From Nautilus pompilius (lineage: Eukaryota; Mollusca; Cephalopoda; Nautilida; Nautilidae), in assembly GCA_018389105.1 (NCBI GenBank), contig JACATO010002204.1, positions 2,232,001 to 2,296,000 of the forward strand: a stretch of 64,000 bases of DNA. Reading direction: 5' to 3'. The position numbers and the translations under genes were made by a program. Shown in pieces: positions 1-13,058 of this stretch. Positions within the stretch are counted from its first letter, which is position 1, and each line of letters opens with the position of its first letter. The notes under the pieces were generated by a model. The model did not search any database. It worked only from the letters and a program-made list of their open reading frames with translations, and was not told the origin of the DNA.

Positions 1-708
1 ACCCACTCTCAAGCGTTTCTTTACGCCATGCAGTTCTCCATACTGCACCAGCATTCTCTGGACTCCAGTCGGCGAAACATCTTCGGACTACATACAACGA
101 ACTGCACATTACTGCTCTTCGCTGCTACGCACTGAAAACGCGCGGCCATGATGTTTACTCGCACACTAGCGCCACGGGTGCAAAACTCGTGAACGAGAAG
201 ACGCTTCCAAGCACTTATACAACAGTGTTGCTCGGCGTTTACCGTAGAAAGCACAGATGTAAGTATTCTCCCCCTATTTTCTGAAACGCCCTCGTACCGC
301 TAGGCCGCACCTACAACAGTAATTAAAGCTGCGACTGAGAATTAACCGCAGTACACCTACGCTTCGTATTTGTACTACGCTACACTTCCGCCAGTGAGTT
401 GGATAAGCAGCCGTAATGTAAATCTGCCAGCGGATTGCGTTAATGACAATGGCCTCGAATGCTGGGCTAGTTCATTATTAGATAATAAAGATAATACTCT
501 ATAATTACTAATGGTTTGTCACCATATCCAGTTAATGAACATTAATATGTACAAAAAGGTCATAATACAATAAAGAAAACAAAACAAAAACAAAAATTAT
601 TAAAAAAAAAACAATAAATGAAATGAAGCAGACTTTCGTTTTTTCAAACATCTAATTTAACATGTGAGAGACATAACGCAGGAATGCTCATTTATTTTGT
701 GGCTACGG

Positions 709-728
709 TAATAATAATAATAATAATA

Positions 729-782
<54 letters not shown>
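709..782. repeat. (TAA)n microsatellite
   Basis: About 74 bases of TAA units with one register shift after 730. The Leu/Tyr-rich minus-strand frame through it is an artefact. Confidence 0.97.
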
Positions 783-783
<1 letters not shown>

Positions 784-1566
784 CAAACATTTACAGGAGT
801 AGAAAATATGACAAATACCCGTCGTTTTCTAGTAATCACCAGAACCACGACAAATAAATTCAAATTTTTGCAATGTATTTTGTGAGCATATTCTTGTTTG
901 ATTTTCAAACAATGAATTAATTATAACTACACAAATTTTTAAAAATTCTTTTTAATTATTTAAAATATATTAATATATATATATATTGTGTAGTGAATGT
1001 TCTGAAAATATTGGAAATGGGTGTCTGGCGGGAAGATCGGACGTAATTTGCTGAAGGTGGGGTGGTGGAAGCCGGGAGTCATGGCAACGCTGCTAGTTCA
1101 ACAAAAAGAAATACATAAATGATAAAGCAGACGCTTAGAATGGTCGAGAGAATTTTTCCTGTTGATGCAGTAATTCCCCTCCAAAGTTTGTGATGGCTGC
1201 CCCTTTTATTACAATATAAAATCATCAAAGATATCGATCGGAAGTGGGACTCTTTTCACCTCTGCCACGTGGTAAGTCAATCTTTTTCATGGCCACTGCG
1301 GATTTCGCTAAAAATCCCTCGAACCTCGTCACGAGACGGCGGTCAACCGAGTGGACGGGTAGGAGAAATCGCACACGCGCAGGTCCCGGTAATTACCTCG
1401 CATCAAAGGCTTGCGGGTACAGTGAAATGGCGAGGCACGTGGCGGCTTGATCTCGCGAGACCTGGTTAACGGCATTCCCGCTACCACGAACTCCAGCTGT
1501 TCGCCATGGACGTCTTAATCCGATGTCATGGATTTTTTTCTTTTTTTTTTAAATTCCCATGACTAC

Positions 1567-1587
1567 GTGTGTGTGTGTGTGTGTGTG
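1567..1587. repeat. (GT)n microsatellite
   Basis: Short run of GT dinucleotides, about ten units, in a GC-richer patch. Confidence 0.95.
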
Positions 1588-4286
1588 GAGAATGAGCCGC
1601 GAAACTTCAGAAGCTAACGGCATCTGACCTTTAAGCGGGCGATAAAAACAGAGGCAAATTGTGAACTTCCTCTGGGCCATGTCGCGGGCGGGTGGCTAAT
1701 ATGTGGAAACCTCGGCGCTTCTTCTCCCTCCCGCGATAATAGCGGCGCTGGAAAGTTTATCTGGAAGCTGTAGCGCTTCTGTGTGACGGGATACGGAGTC
1801 ATTCAGAGGGGATCCCCCCACCACCACCACAATCTTCTTTTCCTGCACGAGAAGAGTAATAAATAACACAATTTAAGTAAACTAATATCATTAATCGTTG
1901 ACTACTTTAGAAAAAGCAAACAGATTAAAAATGTATACGAATCCCAACCAGACGAAACAGTGATTTGTTTGTTTATCATCTTCTAACGAAGCCTTTCGTG
2001 ATTGGCCGACACCTATGGCTGCTCCAGGTGAGCGGACCTGCAGTAAATAGTCCGCTTACCGAAACCAGCGCCCCGGGCAAAGTTCTTAGGCTTCACAGGA
2101 CAAGACCGTGTGAGATATCATCAAGAGTGACTGGGAGATGTGATGCTACACACGACTGCTGCTGCTGCTCTCCACGGCAACGAATTCAGTTTTATTTTTC
2201 TTTCTAAAAATGTAATATGATTCATCTCCTTAACAAAAAAAGTCTGCTTGTGACGTCACAAAGAAAAAGCAGCGGTAACGACTTCCTATCCTTCAGCAAC
2301 ACGTGACCTCCCTGGAAATGATTTTTTTAAAGACGTTCTCGAGTTGTTTCACGTGACTTGTGACAGAGAGATCGCTTCGGACACTGGCACGAGTTGAAAT
2401 GAGAAAACAGAGCATGCTATCTATAAAAGCGTATTTATCCTCTGTTCAGAGATTTAAGAGAGGCAGAATGGCCAACAAGTGCATCCTTCTTAGCTGAGCT
2501 AGATAGACGGTAATGAAATCCAACTCATGAAAATAGCACGGTTCACCAGAAATACTGGAAATCCTGACACAGACGCATGAAGCGAGCGCGAGCAGAGTCT
2601 CAAATGGATGGACGCGAACCGACTGACCGACTGTTGGTTTACCCTTGAAAATTATGTCAACTACCCAACTTGAATATTTGTTCCTGAAAGCTCCAGATAC
2701 TAAGAATATAATGACCGTTATTTTATAGTTTCATAAAAAAGAATAATAATTAATTAAATTACTAACAACAGTTTATAAACACCAGAGAAGTAATAAAATA
2801 TAGCAAATATATGATGTTGAATTACTGTTTCTATTGACAACGGTCGACAGTCTAAGGACAGCACATAGTTTTACTGAACAATTAACGATTCGTAGACCTG
2901 ATGTCTCTCCTCGCTTTTACACCAAACTTAAGAGTGAATCAATAGTATTCTCTAGCTTTTTAATAAAATGCTTTAATTAATAATATAAAGAATGCATTTA
3001 TTTAGGTTTTATCCCTTTTTCTTCATGATTTAATATAAATATTGTGTATAGCCTCAACTCACAGCTAGACAATTGTTGGGTAGGCAGAAAGAATTTAATC
3101 TTAATTCCATTCATTTCCAAAAATAAAAATAGAGCATGAATATAAATATCTTCTAAATTGGAAAATTATACAAATGAAAAACAAGAAAGGTTCTGTCAGT
3201 ATTGAGTGTCCAACTTCACAGAAGCGTGTTGCGGTGTCTCCACTAATACTGTCCTCCGTTTGCTGATTCAGAGATGGATCTTTATCAGCGATCGCCCCCG
3301 TTTTGTTGTGGTAACTCAGAGAACGGTTCATCTTTTGCGTTGCTGATGTATTACTTCTTAAACGAGTTTACCATTAATTCCTTTGAAATTGATTTTCAGT
3401 CAGCTATAATCCGCTCATAAACTTGGGTCAAAGATGATCTCGCTTCAGATGTCTTGCTTCGGTCTTCGCGTGATCTCAGTTCAGCATCCACCGAGGTTTT
3501 GAATGGCCGATTCAGAGAAACGTTCACCGGCTGAAGGATTGAAGCCGGTTCTCCAGAGATGATCGCCAGCGCCGAGATGTTTCTGCTCCACCTTTGTCGA
3601 TTGGTGAGGAGCAAATAAGTCGAGCCCGAGCAGTGATTTGTCTTCCCTGAGAGCTCCAGAACAGGTGATCCCACACCACTCATTCATCCACAAGTGGTTC
3701 ATCTACTCATTCTCCTGACGGATCTGGTTCCCTTGGCATGGTCTTTTGCTTGAGAATCAGGTGTGGTGAGAGTTCTCCATCACCAAGAGCTGCCAATTGC
3801 ATGTCAGTGCGACCTCATTTCCACTGACACGGATACAGGCAGTTTTGACTCTCCTTTCTTGCTCAGTCTTAACTCAGAGAACGTGTCGAGGTATTTGATC
3901 AGTTGGAGACGAATTTTCGTTTCGTACTGATAATGAAATGTTAGAAATTGATCAATTTGTGCTCATAATAATCCGGAAGCTTCTGCGAAATGTGCGATCT
4001 CTGTGTACCGAAAGACCCTTTCGTTTTATAGAGCAACCAACCCAACTTTTAATTGCCAGTGAATTTGTCCGCTTTTCCTTACGGAACCTCCGGATCTCGT
4101 GCAGTTTCTCGAGAGAAATAAAGCGACAAGCGAAAGCCGCTACACTTCTTCTATTTTGACGAAGTTTCACTTTATCTCTATGAAACTGAGGCTTTCAAAA
4201 TCGAATGACTCTTTTACTCTGTTTTGTTTGCCACAGAGCTTTAAATATTCCTGGTAATCTCTACACACGCACACATTCTTCGCACC

Positions 4287-4288
<2 letters not shown>

Positions 4289-4345
<57 letters not shown>
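4289..4345. repeat. (TC)n microsatellite
   Basis: Uninterrupted TC dinucleotides, about 28 units. The frame crossing it translates as Leu-Ser repeats and is not a gene. Confidence 0.98.
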
Positions 4346-4346
<1 letters not shown>

Positions 4347-5412
4347 CTAGACGATTTCCGATCACAATTCAAACAGGAGATCGTCGTGTAGAGCATCAAG
4401 CAGAACAGAAATTATCAACTAAAAAGGCCAAACAGTACACGGAACTTCACGTGACAAAGCAAAAGTAACTGGAAATTTCCTATCGGAAAAAGTTTTCCTG
4501 AGATTAAGAATCGGGCGAGGCGCGAGTTTGGATTCTGGAAATTCGTGTAAATCGCACCTTAGTTTTTGGACCCCAAAATTAGGGGGGAAATAACAATCCT
4601 GACTTATCCGATAGTTTACACGGTAAGTATGGAATGTAAACTTTTAGAAATTGTACCGTGAAATGCCATACACGTTATTCTCAATTTAATATCGCAATGA
4701 TGTTGATGATGATGATGCTTAGAGGTCAGTGAGAGTGTTACTATTCAGTCGGTTTTTAAAAAATGGTGCCAATTAAGAATCCAATGAAAAACTCTTGCAT
4801 TCGTTTTCATATCTTACATTGTTTTTTTATTTCCATAGTTTTAGATATTATTATTATTTCTTTATTTTGAATTAGAGGGATGTTTAGAGGTAAAGCAAAG
4901 AACTCTAGGAAAAATTCACAAAGGTTTCGTTCAGCAGTAACATTAGGGGGGCGAGGCGGCGGAGAAGAACAATTTTGATTATTTTTCTTTACACATGCGG
5001 GAACATCACATTAAATAAAAACAAAACCAGTTCAACTAAATAAATAAATAACAGTTTTTATCTGAAGAATTTTGGTCAATATTTGACTTTGGAACTTCGA
5101 GATGAAGGATCCAAAGAGGAGCGAATCAATTCCACGCGGTATTAAAATGAATTTATATTAAATTCTCCCACAACCCCAGCATCAGTTTCCATTAAAACAA
5201 CAGGGAAAGTAAGGAATCCATTAAAATAAAAGTGGAATCAATCTTTTGCTGCACGATTTTGTTATGGACAGCGTTTCTGTGGTGGGCCACTACTTTTTGA
5301 TCTATTACCTGACAGTGCGCTGTTGCTGGCACTAAATTATGGTAATCGACTGCTGTGTCCGTGATCTATTTGTGGCCCTTTGCGCTCCTAGAGCAGAGCA
5401 ACAGATGTGTGC

Positions 5413-5416
<4 letters not shown>

Positions 5417-5510
<94 letters not shown>

Positions 5511-5512
5511 AG
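5417..5512. repeat. (GA)n microsatellite
   Basis: About 96 bases of GA units with a few interruptions (GAGC, GGAG, GAAG). Arg-Glu and Ser-Leu repeat frames on both strands are artefacts. Confidence 0.98.
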
Positions 5513-7355
5513 AAATCGCAGCGAAGTCGATGTTTGAAGATTCTGTATCAGTGTTGCTATAGAGATGCACGTACTCGTGGTACATAAGTGAAGATGCCAG
5601 GCCACTGTTACCATGGCAAAGGAAAACAAACAAGCAGACAGAACCCACGTAAAGGCCACACGCTTGGAAGTTTCGTATGTGACGGGCTTGTACGAAAATG
5701 AAACTGGAGATAGGAATGTACATATTTGTGTAAAACTTACGATAAAAATAACGACAAGAATGTTTCGCTTGGTTTGTCTTAACAAAACTCTGCAGAGGAA
5801 TTTTACAGCAGCAATGTCTACTACAAGTTAATTGTAAACTATAACGAGATAAGGAGATAAAAGAAAAAAACTATCAAATTTTAAATAAGACAGTTCTCTG
5901 CTAAATTGAATTCTACACTAATAATTTGGATTTTTTTCAAATAAGTGTCCATTCATTAAATTTCTAAACAATTATTATTGGATAGTTATCCCAGATTTAT
6001 CACGATCCAGACTAAATCATCAGTAGCCGCCAGCCTTTAATTGCACCAAGAAAAAATACTTTGTGGATTTTTCTTCATTTTAAAATATGTTAATGAAAAA
6101 ATACATTTTATTATTAAAAAAAATTATGAAGTGAGTAAAATCACATATATTACAGACACAGACAGGTTTTTGCTCCCATACTACAGTGGTGGCGATACTT
6201 ATAAAAACGCAATAGCCGTACAATTCTTCTGAATCCATTCCTCTGAACTATATAAAGATATCAAGACTGTCACCCTCGTTGACAAACGCTGGTACGTACC
6301 GCAGTACGATGGCGATGGTAGGCTCCACATCCCTTGTGCTGTAAATAAATGACTATTTTATTATGATGACGGCCCAAGACCATGTTCATTTAAAAGGTAG
6401 ATAATTAAATGCTTCCATACAAAGTATGTCCATTGGAAGTTAGGGTGGATCTTTAATGCAGTGTGCTCGACACAATGATATATCGATATCCCATAAAGAT
6501 TATACTTTTTAAACATTAAAATAAAAGTATCTCAACAAAAGCAAAATGGACTTAAGTCCTCTATGTCCTCAACAATACGTAGTAGTCTCTCATATTCTTA
6601 TTTTGTAATTTTATGAACGGTTTTGCATAATTTTCACGTGTTCGAGACATGCTAGTTTGTAGCCTTGATGTAGTGATGCGGTCTTTTTGTTTGATGTTCA
6701 CCGTGATGTATAAATGGCTCTAACGGAATTTCTCAACTTTCTCGAAACGCCTCCTGTGGTAGGTTTGTGTCTTATGATCTCTCGAATCTGCTGTTGACTT
6801 TATTCTCGTCTGGATTTCCTGATTGACAAGAGCCTTGTTGAACAGTACACCTTCCAGCTTAAATCATTTGATGGTTATGCTGTTGCTTGCACCAGCAGGC
6901 TGATGATGAAGCTATACTTATCTAATGCTTTTAGAAAGCTACTTATGATAAAGGTCATGTCACATGACACTAATTTACTCCGTAACTGAAGAAAAAGTTT
7001 TTTTTTTTTAAAATAACTTACCAAGATCATTCATTTTTAGAGAATATATTGTAAAATTAAACTTTCCATGTTTTAAAACCTGAGATCGGTACCAAGAATA
7101 CCACAAACAGCATGTCATAGTTGTGCATAAAACCGCATGATATACATTTTTGTGCCTCATTTCAAGATGGCGCGCTTTATGTCGTTGGCACGAATTATGA
7201 CATTTCCATTCCACTTTTTCTACTCTCACTTTAGAAAGAGCTAAAAAACAAAGTATGGTTTCCAAATCATTAATATGAATATATTTAATTATTTTTTAAT
7301 ATTGAATTTTCTTATTTGTTATTAGTAATGTAAGTACTAAAATCGAGTTATGTTA

Positions 7356-8581
7356 GGTCGTTACAAAAGTTTTGTCGGTATTTATATCATGTTAATTTGG
7401 GATTCATTTTTTGCATGCTTGTGAAGGTGTATGTAAATAAATTATATATCGTTTTGTAACATGTGCTCTGGCAAACATTATGCAAAAGATATCTTTTTAA
7501 AGATCATGGGTATTTGTTTCAGGGTCCTAAGTGAAGCATGGATAGAAAGGTTTTTCTTCCCATTTTGCTTCACGAGTTCAAACCAGGCCACAAAGCGAGC
7601 GAGGCAACTCGTAACATTAAGCAGGCATGGGGCGAGGACACAGCAAATGAGCGCACAGTACAGCGATGGTTTGCAAAGCTTCGATCAGGAGATGTGGGTC
7701 TCGAAGATAAAGAATGTAGCGGACGTCCTTCCAGCTGTTATGACGACCGTCTGAAAGCCTCATTTGAAGCCGATCCAAGAAAAACAGAGCGAGAAATTGC
7801 TGGAGAGCTTGACGTAAGCGCTGACGAAATCGGCAAGGTGAAAAGGCTTGACAAGTGGGTGGGTGCCTCACTAGTTGAATGAGCAACAGCAAAATAGTCG
7901 ATTGGAGATCTGCTCTTCGCTTGTCATAAGAAATGAAAACGACCCATTTCTTGACTGAATCATTGTGATGAAAAATGTATCGTTTACGACTATCGCAAAC
8001 CATAAGCACAGTGGCTCGACAGAGACAAGGTTGCCTAACCACATTCCAAAACTAAGCCTCCACCCAAAGAAGGTCATGGCCACTGTGTGGTGAACTGCAA
8101 ATGGTGTCATCCACTAAAACTTCTTGCAACCTGGGGACACCTTCACAGCTGAAAGGTACTGTCGTCAATTAAATGTTGTTCATCAGAAACTCTCCCATCG
8201 ACAGCCGGCATTGGTGAATCGAAGAGGCCCAATCCTGCTCCACGACAATGCTCGTCCTGATGACTCTTCAGAAACTGAACATGTTGGGGTACGAAGTTCT
8301 CCCTCACCCAGCCTATCCACCAGACCTTTCAACACCTCCACAGCTTCCTCCATATGAAATCCTTCTCCAGCCAGGCAGCAACTGAAACTGCCTTCCAACA
8401 GGTTATCGACTCCAGAAATCCAGATTTTTTTCAAAATGATATAAATGCGCTTGTAACTCGTTGGCAGAAGTGCAGTGATTGAGATGGAACTTACATTGAT
8501 TGATAAACTTCACGTTCAGCAGCGATATGAAGTCTTTTTGTTGCGGTAAAAAAAACAACCGACGAAACGTTTGTAACAACA
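7356..8581 (+). mobile_element. mariner-family transposon, decayed
   Basis: About 1.23 kb, close to the usual 1.3 kb of mariner. It is flanked by TA (7354-7355 and 8582-8583). The imperfect inverted ends share GTTACAAA and GTCGGT: left end about 7356-7379, right end about 8558-8581. Between them lies a broken mariner transposase (separate entry). The element is inactive by frame damage. Confidence 0.88.
7538..8510 (+). pseudogene. mariner transposase pseudogene
   Basis: The family cuts and pastes mariner elements at TA sites using a DD34D catalytic triad. The N-terminal 100 or so codons (from MDRKVFLPILLHEFKPGHKA) show the helix-turn-helix DNA-binding region with TVQRWFAKLRSGD. The frame is then lost. 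Shifted frames show DEKCIVYD (first catalytic Asp, with the usual W replaced by C), PPPKEGHGHCVV, and GPILLHDNARPD (second Asp) at about 8,226-8,260. A C-terminal piece, NPDFFQNDINALVTRWQKC, ends near 8,480. Several frameshifts and stops mean no functional enzyme. Confidence 0.92.
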
Positions 8582-8583
8582 TA

Positions 8584-9686
8584 ATAAATAAAAGTAATAT
8601 ATGTTAAAGCGGACTTAAGTATGTACCCTTTAAGTAGCTAATGACACGCGTGATAGACCTTAATAAGCAACGTGTTGACCGTGACTGGATAAACATTATG
8701 CATGTATAGTACTCCAATTAGTTTTCTGAATAAAATATATTAGGAATGTTTAATGCCTTCTTAAAATAAAAAGTTTTAAATTCTTTTTCTTTTTACTAAA
8801 TGGTCTACTTTTACTTTCAAAATCTGATTATTTAATTGCCTATGCACAAATAATGCATCTGTACTATTATAATTAGTTATAAAGCGAGATGCGTCACGAT
8901 CTTTCGTATTCGATGAAATTAGGAAAAGAATATGATTCATCATTGGCAGTAAGTACTTTATAACATCCATGCTTCTTTATAATGTGTCTGTATTACATCA
9001 GATGAAGCTCCCGAAACCGTAAAGTATAGATTATCACAACTGCTACTAGTCTTTGTAGCAACACATTACTTTAATTTAAAAAAATTTTCAGAATATCAAT
9101 AAAACAACAGCAAAGAAGCCAAGCTAAAGCTTTTTGGACAATCGATTTAATAAACACGTGAGGAAAGAAGGAAAATCTAACAAAATGTTTATTGTTTTCC
9201 TTTCTAATGCATTATAATACCAAAATGAGAGTGTTATTTATTGTTAATTCTAGTTAAAACTTATAATTTGCATTTATTATTATTGTTGTTGTTGTTGTGG
9301 AAGCGATTTCGCCAATTTCCTCAGTTGGTAGTAGGTATTTTCTAACCCGATGGAGGAGAGCAGAGGTACACACTGCACTCGTGAATTATTTCCCTGGTTC
9401 AGAAGCCCAGACCGGATGATGATTAGAAATTCAATCGCAGTTGGCCAATTTTGTTACATTCTTCTCCTCTCAAATATCTGGTTAAGACGAATGCTCCACG
9501 CGCCCCAGTCTATATCATTCACACGATTTTACACAGCTGTTAAAAACATTTCCGGCTTTTCCTACGACAAAAATTTTATTCAACTTAAATCTTTTTCTCG
9601 AAAATCGGGGCAACAATAATAATCGTTTAAAGTTAGATTTCCAGTCTTACTTAACAGAAATTGGTTATAATGGCTTCGTCTCTTTC

Positions 9687-9745
<59 letters not shown>

Positions 9746-12223
9746 TAGCTATTAGTGTAATTGCATAGTCTAAATACCAGAACCTTCTGCCTGCCATTTA
9801 TCATTCAAAAAATCTCATATTTTCGGAGCCGTTAGTCTAATTATAGTATTCCAGTGATATAGGGAAATTATTATTAAACCATCTTTTGTGGAGCTACGGG
9901 AATAGGCAGCAGGAGAGATAAAACTATGAGAATCCAAGCAAAAATATCAGCAACAATTTATGGTATTTAATTTGTTTTCAAATTAAAATTCAAGCAACTC
10001 TATTTGAAAAAAAAAGAGGACTAGCGCAGATGCCGATCGATGTAAGGTAATGGAGCGACAGGTGATCTAAGTCGTAGAAGGAACTACTATTGCAGACAAA
10101 CCAAACCACGGTTCTGACTGATGCCTGTGCGCCAGACGACTAACACGTGACCCTAGACATGTTTAATGGCGGAGTGTTCAGCCTTTAAACACCTACCTGT
10201 GAAACCAGTAAATTGCATTTTTGTTTTTCCTTTCTCTTTAAATTATTAGAAACAATCAAAGGATATTTCGATTGATTAGCTTCGAAATAGGGAGCAAGCG
10301 TACTCACGCGTCTCCAGTGAGCGAATCTGTGGGTTTACTGTCTTCCTGGAGTTTTTAGATAACTGACGTGTATCTTGCATTAAATGCCAGGCTTCGGTTT
10401 ACGAGGATTGTTTTGTTTAATTTTTGCTTCTTTAAAATCCGTTTTGATCGGTAAAAACGAGTTTGTGGACAACCGAGGCCAGCAACAATAACAACAAAAA
10501 CAGCTCCCGTCATGGCCGCTCTCATTATCCAGGGAGCGATCAGCTTCTCAAATTTTCCATTGGCTTTACGTTCTCGTCTGACGATTTTACATTTTGCTTC
10601 CCTTCCCTTCCAGTCGCTTGTTAAATGGAGCGTTTAGAGCTTTTTAAATGCCCGCGGCGAACAGATTCCCCGGCATATTTGAAGACGAGTAGGGCTGGGA
10701 AGGGACAGAGTCGATACAACGATCTGGAGAGCGGTTGGCGGGGGCTCTTCTTTCGCCCAATAGCGGCAGACACCGAGGTAATGTCTGTCTGTTTCGTCTT
10801 GAAGTAGAAACCAAACTGTTTTCAGCCAGAAACCTTTGTAAATCATTGACATTTTAAAATATTTGTTGCTAGCAGTTTAGAAAATAAATAAATGAAGGTG
10901 TAAACTGCTTAGTTTTTAAATGCTGTTTACGTTTGAACGCATTGTGAGACACTGTTACATCCTTCCATCTGTTCATCCTTACCACCAAGCGGGTCCACGA
11001 ACTACACATGTACGTAAAGGGGAAAACATCGCGGTGTGTCTGCGATCGAATCTTATTTTGCTAATACAAATTTCGAAATGCTTCCTACTATAGAATATAA
11101 TCACGCGATGGATGCCGTTTTCACAGTAAACTAATATCATAACTATACCCTCACACTCACTACAGGAGAAAATATTCTCTTCATTTCCTCTTTTTCATTT
11201 CATCAAAAAGTTATATACATATACACATGAATAATCAATTATTATATGTATGTAGTTTGTTTGCTTTGTTTTCGGTTTACTAAAGTTATGAAAGTGAGTG
11301 ATTGGAATTTAAAACGGATCTCCATTTGCCAGTAATTAAGAAAATGTTCCCATAATCCAACGCTACCGGAAGCCGATTTCTTCACATTAAAACATGGGCC
11401 CAATCTTCTCTCTATATACCTGTTAAATTGCAAGTATTATTTGGGAAGTAATCGATTAGGATCTTCGCCATAAGCCCTGCCGCAATTCTACGCTGTACAA
11501 CTTTCTGGCCGAGTTCTGTCACCTTTGATTGCATTGCGAGAACGTGTTTCATTACTCCCAGAGTCAGTTCCTTGCAAGCCTTCTTCTTCTTCTTCTTTCG
11601 TTGTTCTGTGCGCTCTGTAGTCTGAAAAAAAATGATATTAATAGCTGAATAATCACATCTTAAGCTAACCAGGGAGGTGACTTCCTCTCTCCTTTATTAC
11701 TACAAACGAACGGCGAGTGGTGAACTGTTTCTTTCGTTAGTACCGAATTTCCGTGTTCTAAAAACGTCCAGACAGGAGGAATCTCTCTAGAAGATCGCGT
11801 GGGAACTATTTCATCTCAAGGCGATATGACCCTTCCGTAGAGGGATCGTTTTCTTTCTTGTATTTCCCTGTTGTTTTACAGTAATAATCTTTTATGCTTT
11901 GAGATTCCCCGTGTATTCTTCAACTCGGCTACAGTACAATTTCCTTATGCAGTCCTTAGATACAGTTTATAATTACGAAACAGCCAGCCCGCCTGGCAGC
12001 CCTAACAAACACGTACAGCTAAGCTGAAATATTCTGACAAAAGTTTTTTTTTCTCCAAAGCCTATTTATCCACAAAGGTCAACACTTTGCTGAGATTTTT
12101 TTACTTAAACAAAATATTTTCCCAATGATAAATCTTTAGGTGCATCTAGATCAGATGCCGATCTACAAATTCAATAAAATGGTGAAGCTGAACAATCTGC
12201 GAGCTGTCGGTAAACTTTGACTA
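8584..12223. other. Non-coding stretch, nothing recognised
   Basis: AT-rich DNA with one GA microsatellite (9,689-9,741) and a short TTG run near 9,285. No frame shows a known family. Confidence 0.55.
9689..9741. repeat. (GA)n microsatellite
   Basis: Pure GA dinucleotides, about 26 units. Confidence 0.98.
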
Positions 12224-12571
12224 CAGCCATAGCCAAAAGTTTTGGACTACCTCAGAAATTTAGTGTTGAGGCGTGCATTTAAAACAAAATTAAGTGAACA
12301 GAATTTAGATCTTTTATCTAACACCGAGTAATCAAAGAAATTACAGAATGATATCACACTTGTCGTCATGATTTATAAGGCATTTTTTAGAAATCATGTA
12401 TATGCGTGTTAGATTCCAGATTGTCACATTTTTAGTCACTTTCTTCACTAGGTCTGTGGGAAACTAACTTCAGTTCGTTGACGCAACATTGTGAGAACTC
12501 AGCAGGTTTAATTCGACTCCATCGGGTAAAATTAAAATTCTAAGGTGTTGTAAAACTTTTGACCACGGCTG
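12224..12571. mobile_element. Tc1-type MITE, 348 bases
   Basis: Flanked by TA on both sides. The left end reads CAGCCATAGCCAAAAGTTTT and the right end, reverse-complemented, CAGCCGTGGTCAAAAGTTTT, an inverted pair with few mismatches. CAAAAGTTTT close to a CAG-type terminus is typical of Tc1-like ends. There is no transposase inside, so this is a non-autonomous element mobilised in trans. Confidence 0.87.
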
Positions 12572-12762
12572 TAATTCTCAAAAACTTCCAGGCAATGAAA
12601 TCCAGCCCATAGTAAATTTCATAGTCATTTGATTACTGACGTTTTTCACGTTTACTTAAAATAAATTGTGATATATTATATTCTACGTGTGCTATTCACG
12701 TTCATACATGCAAATCTTGAGACTAAGTGCTTTTAGATTTTGGAAGAGTCATACTGTACATA

Positions 12763-13058
<296 letters not shown>

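Larger units (their letters stand above)
1..7355. other. Upstream non-coding stretch, no gene supported
   Basis: Read on both strands, this holds only short frames without family resemblance, plus microsatellites listed separately. It is AT-rich, with a GC-richer patch at about 1,020-1,820. The frames inside the GA and CT tracts are repeat artefacts. Confidence 0.6.
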
